Assembly (NCBI GenBank): GCA_030039135.1
Contig: JASHQN010000101.1
Coordinates: 1-22,157 of the forward strand
Source: Thermoplasmata archaeon
GTDB lineage: Archaea > Thermoplasmatota > Thermoplasmata > Lutacidiplasmatales > UBA184
Length of the DNA: 22,157 bases
Direction of reading: 5' to 3'
The first letter of the stretch is position 1; every line of letters begins with the position of its first letter. The position numbers and the translations under genes were made by a program. Shown here piece after piece: positions 6,523 through 13,225 of this stretch. Under the pieces are notes generated by a model. The model worked only from the letters and a program-made list of their open reading frames with translations. It was not told the DNA's origin and made no database searches.

Positions 6523-6813
6523 ATGCATAGCTACGTCGACCTGTTCTTCGACTCCGAGGGCCCCTCGCCCCTCGAGATCTCCGACCGACTGCGCGCGGCG
6601 GCCGGCATGGCGTTCATCATCGGGCCGCACGATATCGCATTCGAGTGGCACACGGTCGAGGAGTTCCGGGAGAAGCTCTCGAAGATCCACGCGGCGCTCA
6701 AGGGGACGGGCGTCTTCTACCGGATCGAGACCGTGTCGGACGAGCCGGCCTACAACGAGCCGGCCCTCTGGCCACCGATCGGGCGCAACGACCCGGTTCA
6801 CCCGGGCTACTGA
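6523..6813 (+). CDS. small conserved-looking protein of unknown function
   Basis: A 96-residue, acidic, probably cytosolic protein that I do not recognise. It begins MHSYVDLFFDSEGPSPLEIS, has one apparent alpha/beta unit (ISDRLRAAAGMAFIIGPHDIAFEW, then a helix VEEFREKLSKIHAALKGTG) and ends in a proline/asparagine-rich tail with NEPALWPPIGRNDPVHPGY. The frame stays open upstream to 6349, but that part overlaps the SRP RNA. The TATA box at 6479-6488 fits the ATG at 6523, so this start is chosen. Codon use matches the neighbours. Convergent with the thioesterase gene (6-nt overlap at the 3' ends). Confidence 0.72.
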   Translation: MHSYVDLFFDSEGPSPLEISDRLRAAAGMAFIIGPHDIAFEWHTVEEFREKLSKIHAALKGTGVFYRIETVSDEPAYNEPALWPPIGRNDPVHPGY

Positions 6814-7307
6814 ACGTCCCCCACCCCTCCGTTTCCTGTGGAACGCGTTGGGCCCCAACCCTCAACCTCGGGGTCGACCGCATCGCGCTCCATGACCGCG
6901 CGGCGGTCCCGCGGTATCGGCTTCTTCCGTCCCTTCTCGTAGTCGTAGCAGACGACGACGGTACGCCCTCGGGCCGCGACCGTTCCGCTCCCGACGATGG
7001 AGAACCGATAGAGGAGCGTGAAGCTCGTGGTGCCGAGCGGGTGGGCCGGAGCGACCTCCCCGATGAGCTCGCTCCCGTACCCGACGGGGGCGAGATAGCG
7101 ACAGGCAGCCTCTGCGATGATGATGTCGAGGGCCGAGGGATCGATGCGGCCGACGAGCGGGAGATAGTAGTCGCAGCGCAGCGTCTCCATGTAGGGAAAG
7201 TACGCGGCGTGGTTCAGGTGGTTCAGCACGTCGAGGTCGTGGTAGGGTACGTGGAACCGGCGCTGAACGCGCCAGGGCGCGCTCGTGGCGCTTCGCGGCG
7301 AGGTCAT
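6807..7307 (-). CDS. hotdog-fold acyl-CoA thioesterase (4HBT family)
   Basis: Single hotdog domain, 166 residues, predicted to hydrolyse acyl-CoA thioesters in the cytosol as a dimer or tetramer. The signature segment is FHVPYHDLDVLNHLNHAAYF: the Asp within YHDLD and the following NH-NHAAY helix match the 4-hydroxybenzoyl-CoA thioesterase/YbgC-FadM group. The next strands (ACRYLAPVGYGSELIGEV and SFTLLYRFSIVGSGTVAARG) are the family beta sheet. The last 13 or so residues (STGNGGVGD region) are encoded by one copy of a 27-bp inverted repeat whose partner encodes the N-terminus of the neighbouring GlyA. The ATG at 7307 is about 28 nt from the TATA box shared with glyA, so it is probably leaderless. 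Substrate unknown. Confidence 0.85.
   Translation of the reverse strand: MTSPRSATSAPWRVQRRFHVPYHDLDVLNHLNHAAYFPYMETLRCDYYLPLVGRIDPSALDIIIAEAACRYLAPVGYGSELIGEVAPAHPLGTTSFTLLYRFSIVGSGTVAARGRTVVVCYDYEKGRKKPIPRDRRAVMERDAVDPEVEGWGPTRSTGNGGVGDVQ
6818..6844 (-). repeat. 27-bp inverted repeat, copy A
   Basis: Its reverse complement matches 7413-7439 at 24 of 27 positions: an imperfect small palindrome (GTTCC...GGAAAC) followed by G runs. It overlaps the last codons and region just upstream of the stop of the thioesterase gene. Confidence 0.6.
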
Positions 7308-7330
7308 CGAACGCGGTCCACGTCCACCGG

Positions 7331-7340
7331 TGATATAGGA
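7331..7340. promoter_or_regulatory. shared bidirectional TATA box (thioesterase / glyA)
   Basis: TGATATAGGA on plus and TCCTATATCA on minus. It is the only AT-rich element between the two divergent genes. Minus spacing to the ATG at 7307 predicts a leaderless thioesterase mRNA; plus spacing predicts a start near 7360 and a leader of about 22 nt for the ATG at 7382. Confidence 0.5.
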
Positions 7341-7381
7341 GAAGAGGGGGTAGGGGGCCGCGAGAATCGACCCCGATAGCC

Positions 7382-8764
7382 ATGGCCGAGGACCGAACGT
7401 TGGGGGACACGGGTTCCACTGGAAACCGGGGGGTGGGGGGGTCGGATGCCGCCGCCCCCCACCCTCACGAGATGGCGGAGACGGTGGCCCGGGTACGCGA
7501 GCTCGTCCGAACCCACTCGAAACGGTTCGAGCGCGCGATTCCGCTCATCGCCAGCGAGAACCTCCTCTCCCCGTACGCGAAGGAGCTCCTCATCAGCGAC
7601 TTCCACTCGCGGTACGCCGAGGGGCTCCCGGGGGAGCGGTACTACGAAGGGAACGAGCAGGTCGACCAGGTCGAGACCCTCTGCCTGGACCTGGCCCGCC
7701 GCCTCTTCCGCTGCTCCTTCGCGGACGTCCGCCCGATCTCGGGAACCGTGGCGAACCTCGCGGTGCTCAAGGCGTTCGCGGACCCCGGCGACCTGGTCGG
7801 CACGAGCCGCCTCGCCGACGGGGCCCACATCTCGAGCGCCTCGTTCGGGGCGTTCGGCCTGCGCGGCGTGAAACCGATCTACTACGCGTGGGACGCCGAA
7901 CGAATGACGATCGACGTCCCGCGCACTCGGGAGATCCTCCGCGCGGTCCGGCCGAAGCTGTGCCTGTTCGGCCTCTCGCTCTTTCTCTTCCCACTGCCGA
8001 TCGACGAGCTGCGAGGGACCCTCGAGGAGATCGGCGCGCGTGGATGGTACGACGGGGCGCACGTTCTCGGGCTCATCGCCGGCGGCGAGTTTCAGGACCC
8101 GTTGCGCGAAGGATGCAGCGTGATCAGCGCGTCGACCCACAAGACCCTCCCCGGCCCGCAGCACGGGATCCTACTCGCCGAAGGCCTAGAAGCGGAGGCG
8201 ACGAAGCGCCTCCAGTCCGGCGCGTTCCCGGGCGTGACGAGCAACCACCACCTGAACGAGATGGCCGCCCTGACCGTGAGCCTTGCCGAGCACCTCGAGT
8301 TCGGCCGCGACTACGCCCGCCAGATCGTGGCGAACGCCCGCGCCCTCGGCGCGGCGCTCCACGAGCGGGGGTTTGACGTGCTCGCTGCGGACCTCGGCTT
8401 CACGCGGTCGCACACGATCGCGGTCCGCGTCGAACAGGAGGGTGGGGGCGAGGCGGTCGCCCAACGGCTCGCCGCCGCCGGGATCATCTCGAACAAGAAC
8501 CTCCTTCCCGGCGACAAGAGCCCGCGGCATCCGGGGGGCATTCGGCTCGGCACGCCCGAGGTGACGCGGGTCGGGATGCGGGAAGCCGAGATGCGGCGGA
8601 TCGCCGAGCTGTTCGACGACCTCCTCCACCGGGGCCGGAGCCCGGAGGAGGTCGCCGCCGAAGCCGCGACGCTGAAGTCCGGATTCACCAGCCTAAACTA
8701 CTGTTTCGCAGCGGGGGAAGCGGCGTACCGGTACTACGACCTGGTCGGGCGCGATCCGGCCTAG
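7382..8764 (+). CDS. glyA: serine hydroxymethyltransferase
   Basis: PLP-dependent enzyme that interconverts serine and glycine, passing the one-carbon unit to a folate or pterin carrier. The 460-residue frame contains PLIASENLLSP, the RYYEGNEQVDQVE substrate region, YDGAHVLGLIAGG with the PLP-contacting Asp224 and His227, and the Schiff-base Lys254 in SASTHKTLPGPQHG, the archaeal form of the motif. The GGIRLGTPEVTRVGM segment carries the carboxylate-binding Arg. The first 30 residues (GSTGNRGVGGSD...) are low-complexity and encoded by a G-rich repeat (copy B). An in-frame ATG at 7472 (MAETVARVRELV) would give the usual distance to the IASEN motif. I keep 7382 because it fits the promoter, but 7472 is a real alternative. 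Its stop codon overlaps that of the convergent surface protein gene. Confidence 0.95.
   Translation: MAEDRTLGDTGSTGNRGVGGSDAAAPHPHEMAETVARVRELVRTHSKRFERAIPLIASENLLSPYAKELLISDFHSRYAEGLPGERYYEGNEQVDQVETLCLDLARRLFRCSFADVRPISGTVANLAVLKAFADPGDLVGTSRLADGAHISSASFGAFGLRGVKPIYYAWDAERMTIDVPRTREILRAVRPKLCLFGLSLFLFPLPIDELRGTLEEIGARGWYDGAHVLGLIAGGEFQDPLREGCSVISASTHKTLPGPQHGILLAEGLEAEATKRLQSGAFPGVTSNHHLNEMAALTVSLAEHLEFGRDYARQIVANARALGAALHERGFDVLAADLGFTRSHTIAVRVEQEGGGEAVAQRLAAAGIISNKNLLPGDKSPRHPGGIRLGTPEVTRVGMREAEMRRIAELFDDLLHRGRSPEEVAAEAATLKSGFTSLNYCFAAGEAAYRYYDLVGRDPA
7413..7439 (+). repeat. 27-bp inverted repeat, copy B, with G-quadruplex-prone runs
   Basis: Matches the reverse complement of 6818-6844 at 24 of 27 bases. 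The palindrome half GGTTCCA/TGGAAACC sits between G-runs at 7402-7406 and 7411-7413 and the runs at 7428-7433 and 7435-7441. It is early in the glyA reading frame. Confidence 0.6.
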
Positions 8765-11553
8765 CCGGAACCCTCCTCGCCGTCCCGGGTCGCTTCCGCC
8801 CGAACGAGCTCGGCCCGATCGAAGGCGGCCTGGTCGACGACCACCTCCGGGACGGTGGGCCCTTCGGAAGCGAGGCAGAACCGCGCAACGCCGTCCGGGC
8901 CGATACGGGCACCCAGCGTCCCGTCGGTGACGAGCGAGGCGACCCAGTCGGCAAGTTCCGGCGGCCGCGGGGACGGCCGCCACGCGGCACCGAGCGTCCC
9001 GAGATCGATCGCGCCCGCCTGCCGCACGAGGTCGACGACGGTCGCTCGCCCCTCGGCGAGGCGTCGAAGCCCCGCCTCGTCCTCTCCGTCCGACGCGACC
9101 GTGGTATCCCCCGTCCGACGGCGTCGACGCCAGACGCCGACCCCGAGGAGCGTCCCCGCGCATCCCCCCGCAAGGAGCGGGAGGAGCGTCTCGACCCCGG
9201 CGAACGGGCCGGGGGCCGCGGGGACTCCAATGGGCGGCACCACGGCGTCGCCGGCGAGGTCGGTCACGGTGACCCATCCGGCGCCGGCCCCGATCGCGCT
9301 GTAGTTCACCCAGACCGCGGTGCCCCCGCCACGTTCGACGAACGTCGGCGAGTCGACGACTTCGGTCACGCCAGCGAACGAGCTGGTGACCACGATCTCG
9401 GCGCCGTCGGCGGGATTGCCGAAGCGGTCGACGACCTGCCAGAGGGTGTCGCTCGCCCGCGCGCCGGAGAGCGCGGCGCTCGGATCGAACAGACGCAGGT
9501 GATCAACGTCGGGACCGACGACGACGGCGACCGGGCTCGTCGGCGTCGGGAGCGGCGCCGCGACCGTAAGTCCGACGTCGAGCGTTCCGGCGAGCTCGCT
9601 CGTCACGGTGACGTTGAGCATCCCGTTGAGCCACGCGGCCGCGGGTACGTTGAACCATCCCACGACCGGGCTCGGCAGCGGCCCGAGAGCGGAATCGTTC
9701 ACCCAGCCGGGGGCCGTGTGCCCGGTTCCCTCTAGATCCAGTACGATCTCCGCCGGGGAGGCGAACGTCGGCACCGCTATGCCGGCCGGGTCCGTGGCCT
9801 GCCAGCTCAACGAGATCGCCGCTCCGGCACGCGGGGGGACGGTCGAGGAGCGCGAGAGCGGTACGATCGAGCTGGCCGGACCGATCGCGATGGATACGCT
9901 CGCCGTCGCCTCGACGACCGTCCCGAGCGAGTCGACGAGCGTCAGCGACAGGGTCGTGAAGCCCACCGACGGGGGCACGAACGTCGCCTGGAGGGGGCCA
10001 TCGGCCCTCACCGGTCCGGTCGCAAAGGGCGTGGAAAGTCCGGTCGCGTTCCACCAGGCGCGCGCCGGAAGGATTCCGCCGACGACGGTCGCGGTGAGCG
10101 GGAGCGCGATTCCGGCCGACCCGTTGGCCGGAGCCGAGATTCCGACGAGTGCGAGCGGGTCCGCGATCCGCAGGAGCGCGGTGGCCGACCGGTTCACGCC
10201 GGTGGCGTCGATTGCCCACGTGCGCACGGTGTAGTTTCCTACCGACGAGGAACGGACATCGAATGTCCAGGTGGGACCGGGGGTATCGTCGCACTCGAGC
10301 GGCGCGATCCCCGTCGTGAGGCACGCCATCCCGTACGGCTCGGTTCCCGAGCTCGCGTCGACCTCGACCGCGATCGTCTGGTTGACGTAGCCGGCCGGGG
10401 CATTCGGTACGATCGACAGAGTCGGTAGCGGTTCGACGCTCACGTCGGGAAGCTGCCAGGCCGCTGAGGAATTGCCGTTCGAGAGGGTGACCACCGGCTG
10501 CGCCGTCCCGGCCGACGGGTAGCGGAGGACCGTCGTGCACGAGAGCTGGACCGATTGTCCCGTTCCCGATCGCGCCTCGCACGCGAGCGGGGTGCTCGGA
10601 AGCCCGAGACCGGGCGCGACCGAGGCCGAGTAGTTGTACCCTGCGGATCCCGAGCCGTTCACGGTGAGGTCGATGGACCCTCCCGCGTCGACGTTGGTTC
10701 GGTTCAGGCTCGCGAGGGTGATCGTCGTCGGCACGGCGAGGAGAGCGAGGCCGATCCGGGGGGTCGCGAGCGGGCCCGCGACGCTCGCGAACGTCGCGAC
10801 GACGGACAGGTTCCCCAGCCCCGCACCGGCCGCCGCCGTCACGTTCGCGACCGGGCCATCGGAGGGGTTCACGAGAGCCCAACCGGCTCCGGAGAGGCTC
10901 CAGTCGAAGTCGGGATCGAGCCCGCTCGGGTCCCCGAAGGCCCCGATCGCCTCCGCTCGGACCGGGTCGACGGCGTCGGTGCTGTACGTGGCGGACGTCC
11001 CTCCCGGGACGAGGCGGATCGACGTGAGGTCCGGGTAGTACTCGATGCGGAACGCCGTGCCGTTCTGCGCGACGGTGGGAACCAAGCCCGCCGGATCCGT
11101 CGCCGGGGGAGTGACGTTCACGGCGACGTACGGCCCGGTCGTGATGTTGCACAGGGTGCCGTGACCCGGCCAGGGGCCGCAGGTCTTGTCGACCGCGGTG
11201 AGGATGCTGAAGTTGAACGCGCCGTCCGAGTTCGAGGTCACGTTGCCCGACGCCGCGACGCACGTGGCCCCGACGGCCCCGGAGCCCTCGAGGTACTCGG
11301 TGACCGTCTCGTAGAACGAGTAGGTCACCGTCACGATCGGCACGATCGTGGAGTTCGCGATCGTCACCGTTCCTGAGTAGTTCTGGGCGAGCTGGGGCAG
11401 GGGACACGGATCGTTCGAGAAGAGGCCCGCGGCGATCGGGTGGGCCGTTCCCACGTCCCGTTGCGGGGCGGACGGGTAACCGAGCAGGGTGCCCGCGACG
11501 AGCGCGACGACGAGCACCAGGATCAGAGCGCGGCGTCTGCGTCGGACGGACAC
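8761..11553 (-). CDS. large secreted, membrane-anchored Ig/PKD-like protein with cytosolic tail
   Basis: 930 residues. The N-terminus (SVRRRRRALILVLVVALVAGTLLG) is a basic signal peptide or signal anchor. Residues about 40-785 are Ser/Thr/Gly/Val-rich beta-type sequence with many N-x-S/T sites (NYS, NST, NVT, NRT, NGS), consistent with tandem Ig/PKD-like extracytoplasmic domains that are glycosylated. A transmembrane helix (about 789-808, TLLPLLAGGCAGTLLGVGVW) is followed by RRRRR and a 115-residue cytosolic tail. That tail has helices (LRRLAEGRATVVDLVRQAGA, LADWVASLVTDG) and a GARIGPDGVARFCL hairpin, which reads like a degenerate winged-helix. Six cysteines or more outside suggest disulfides. 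It may be a surface adhesin or sensor; ligand unknown. Large Ig/PKD-type proteins of this build are common in Thermoplasmatota, from general knowledge. The gene is convergent with glyA and divergent from the glycosylase gene. Confidence 0.82.
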   Translation of the reverse strand: MSVRRRRRALILVLVVALVAGTLLGYPSAPQRDVGTAHPIAAGLFSNDPCPLPQLAQNYSGTVTIANSTIVPIVTVTYSFYETVTEYLEGSGAVGATCVAASGNVTSNSDGAFNFSILTAVDKTCGPWPGHGTLCNITTGPYVAVNVTPPATDPAGLVPTVAQNGTAFRIEYYPDLTSIRLVPGGTSATYSTDAVDPVRAEAIGAFGDPSGLDPDFDWSLSGAGWALVNPSDGPVANVTAAAGAGLGNLSVVATFASVAGPLATPRIGLALLAVPTTITLASLNRTNVDAGGSIDLTVNGSGSAGYNYSASVAPGLGLPSTPLACEARSGTGQSVQLSCTTVLRYPSAGTAQPVVTLSNGNSSAAWQLPDVSVEPLPTLSIVPNAPAGYVNQTIAVEVDASSGTEPYGMACLTTGIAPLECDDTPGPTWTFDVRSSSVGNYTVRTWAIDATGVNRSATALLRIADPLALVGISAPANGSAGIALPLTATVVGGILPARAWWNATGLSTPFATGPVRADGPLQATFVPPSVGFTTLSLTLVDSLGTVVEATASVSIAIGPASSIVPLSRSSTVPPRAGAAISLSWQATDPAGIAVPTFASPAEIVLDLEGTGHTAPGWVNDSALGPLPSPVVGWFNVPAAAWLNGMLNVTVTSELAGTLDVGLTVAAPLPTPTSPVAVVVGPDVDHLRLFDPSAALSGARASDTLWQVVDRFGNPADGAEIVVTSSFAGVTEVVDSPTFVERGGGTAVWVNYSAIGAGAGWVTVTDLAGDAVVPPIGVPAAPGPFAGVETLLPLLAGGCAGTLLGVGVWRRRRRTGDTTVASDGEDEAGLRRLAEGRATVVDLVRQAGAIDLGTLGAAWRPSPRPPELADWVASLVTDGTLGARIGPDGVARFCLASEGPTVPEVVVDQAAFDRAELVRAEATRDGEEGSG

Positions 11554-11610
11554 CCGGCCTCCGTCCCGCCGCCCGGCGGGCGCAGTTGGTCGGGGGAGCG
11601 GCGAACTTCC

Positions 11611-11620
11611 GCATAACGGT
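11611..11620. promoter_or_regulatory. possible shared TATA element (surface protein / glycosylase)
   Basis: GCATAACGGT (plus) and ACCGTTATGC (minus) form the only AT-richer spot between the divergent starts at 11553 and 11641. Plus-strand spacing of about 27 nt would make the glycosylase mRNA leaderless at GTG 11641. The match to a TATA box is weak. Confidence 0.3.
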
Positions 11621-11640
11621 TCCGAGGCGGGAGGGCGGTC

Positions 11641-12609
11641 GTGGCGAACGGTGAACGATGCGTCGCGACGCTCTCAAGCGCCCCGGGGATTCCGCGGGTC
11701 GTGCCGGACTGCGTCGTTACGTGGATCACGCCCCCGGTTCCGTCGTCGCTCCCTGCCGAGCGGGCACAGCTGGAGTACTCCTCCCGATCGATCGCCTTCG
11801 CCGAGGACGGTCACCGTCTCCTTCGAGCGTGGGGGCCTCCGGAACGACCGTGGGTGATCGGGGTCGAGGCCCAGGGGAAGCGATGGAGGCTCGAGGCGTG
11901 GGGCGCGCGGCCGGCCGAAGCTCGGCGGGCGGCGCGCGACCTCTTCTCCCTCGACCACCCGCTCCCCGAGTTCTACCGGCTGGTGCGAAGGGAGCCGGTC
12001 CTCGCTGGAACCGAGCGACGCTTCCGAGGCCTGCGCCTTCCGCGGGACGCGAGCGTGTACGAATCTCTCGTCCACGCCGTCGTCGGCCAGCAGCTCTCGG
12101 TTCGGGCCGCGAACGCGATCACGCGGCGACTCTTCGATCGGGTCGGTTCGTATCTCGATGCGGGAGGGGTGCGTGTGCCGAGCGTGCCGACGCCGGGGCG
12201 GCTCGGCGCGCTCGCCGTCGGGGAGCTCCGGGCGTTGGGCTTGAGCCGGGCGAAATCCGTGGCCCTGCGGGCGCTCGCCCGGTGGGCCTCTGCCGGGCCA
12301 CCGACCGTCGAAGAGCTGGGGCGGATGCCGCGAGAGGAAGCGGTTCAGACGCTCGAGCGCCTGAGGGGCGTCGGGCGATGGACCGCGGAGAACGCCTTGC
12401 TGCGCGGCGCCGGCCGTACCGACGTCTTCGTGGCGGGCGACCTTGGGGTTCGCGCGGCGCTCGATCGGTTCGGCGCGCTTCCCCGCTCCCGACCCGAGGC
12501 CGAGGCCCGTTCGTGGGCCGACCGCTACTATCCCGGCTGGGGGAGCTACGCGACCCTCTACCTGTGGCGGAAGCTGGTCGTCGACCGGTCGTCGGCCCCG
12601 GCCGGCTGA
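11641..12609 (+). CDS. DNA-3-methyladenine glycosylase, AlkA/HhH-GPD type
   Basis: Base-excision repair glycosylase that removes alkylated bases. The 322-residue frame has an N-terminal TBP-like lobe and a helical HhH-GPD domain. The domain contains SLVHAVVGQQLSVRAANAI (143-160), the helix-hairpin-helix LRGVGRWTAENALLRG (241-256) and the catalytic Asp267 in DVFVAGDLGV, aligned with Asp238 of E. coli AlkA. YYPGWGSYATLYLW near the end is the usual family ending. The start is GTG at 11641, which fits the weak TATA element. The family core begins near VVTWITPP, so GTG 11701 is an alternative. It is a single-gene transcript, convergent with thpR. Confidence 0.92.
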   Translation: MANGERCVATLSSAPGIPRVVPDCVVTWITPPVPSSLPAERAQLEYSSRSIAFAEDGHRLLRAWGPPERPWVIGVEAQGKRWRLEAWGARPAEARRAARDLFSLDHPLPEFYRLVRREPVLAGTERRFRGLRLPRDASVYESLVHAVVGQQLSVRAANAITRRLFDRVGSYLDAGGVRVPSVPTPGRLGALAVGELRALGLSRAKSVALRALARWASAGPPTVEELGRMPREEAVQTLERLRGVGRWTAENALLRGAGRTDVFVAGDLGVRAALDRFGALPRSRPEAEARSWADRYYPGWGSYATLYLWRKLVVDRSSAPAG

Positions 12610-12658
12610 CCGGTCTCCGCCGTCCCGCCCCAGGGCCGCCTCGTGCCTCTCGCCGCGC

Positions 12659-13225
12659 TCATCGATCGTCCGTCCCTTCGCTCCCGTGGAGCGGGAAGGT
12701 CCGCACGGTTCGATGGGAAACCCGGTGGTCCGGTCCGAACGTGCTCTCTTTGAGCGCGATCGCGTCGACGCGGACCGATCGCGGCGGAGGAGGTGGCAGG
12801 CCGCCCTCAAGGATCGCGCGGGCTCGCTGCCGGTCCCGCGGAGAACGCACGCGCAGCAGCGTGAGGTGCGGGACGAACTCCTCGCGCTCGCTGGCGAACC
12901 CGATGTTCCCGAGCGCCTGCGCGACACGCCCGGCGAGCTCGCGGATCCGGTCGGCTCCGAGGGTGACGCCGATCCATACCACCCGGGGCCGGTCGATGGA
13001 CGGGAATGCCCCCACGCCGTCGAGGGTAAGGGTAAACGGGGACACGTCGCGGACCGCGGGTTCCAGCGCCTCCGAGATGGCCGCCACCCGCGCCGGGTCA
13101 ATCTCTCCGAGGAACCGAAGCGTGAGGTGCTGCGGGGCCGAGCGCTCCGCCCGACCCGCGGCGGCCTCCTCGCCGACATCGACGGCGACGAACGCCCGCA
13201 CGGGAGACCGACGTCCGGGGGCCAC
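12659..13225 (-). CDS. thpR: RNA 2',3'-cyclic phosphodiesterase (LigT/2H family)
   Basis: 2H phosphoesterase that opens 2',3'-cyclic phosphates on RNA ends. The two catalytic HxTx motifs are both present: HLTLRFLG (His33, Thr35) and HLTLLRV (His120, Thr122). The intervening GVGAFPSIDRPRVVWIG and the closing ALKESTFGPDHRVSHRTVRTF are family hallmarks. The stretch between the first strand (RAFVAVDV) and the first motif is roughly a dozen residues shorter than usual, losing most of the first helix. GTG at 13225 abuts the TAA of the ATPase gene (TAAGTG), suggesting reinitiation. GTG at 13201 would give the more typical MRAFVAVDV N-terminus and is equally or more likely. It is last in a minus-strand run. 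Confidence 0.9.
   Translation of the reverse strand: MAPGRRSPVRAFVAVDVGEEAAAGRAERSAPQHLTLRFLGEIDPARVAAISEALEPAVRDVSPFTLTLDGVGAFPSIDRPRVVWIGVTLGADRIRELAGRVAQALGNIGFASEREEFVPHLTLLRVRSPRDRQRARAILEGGLPPPPPRSVRVDAIALKESTFGPDHRVSHRTVRTFPLHGSEGTDDR

Noticed and set aside
9503..11677. 724-codon minus-strand frame overlapping the surface protein gene
   Set aside because: Arg/Pro/Gly-rich composition typical of an off-frame reading; the frame chosen has a signal peptide, glycosylation sites and a membrane helix.
12712..12732. further copy of the GGAAAC repeat inside thpR
   Set aside because: Only a short G/C-rich resemblance (GGGAAACCCGGTGG) that is explained by coding sequence; the palindrome half is missing.
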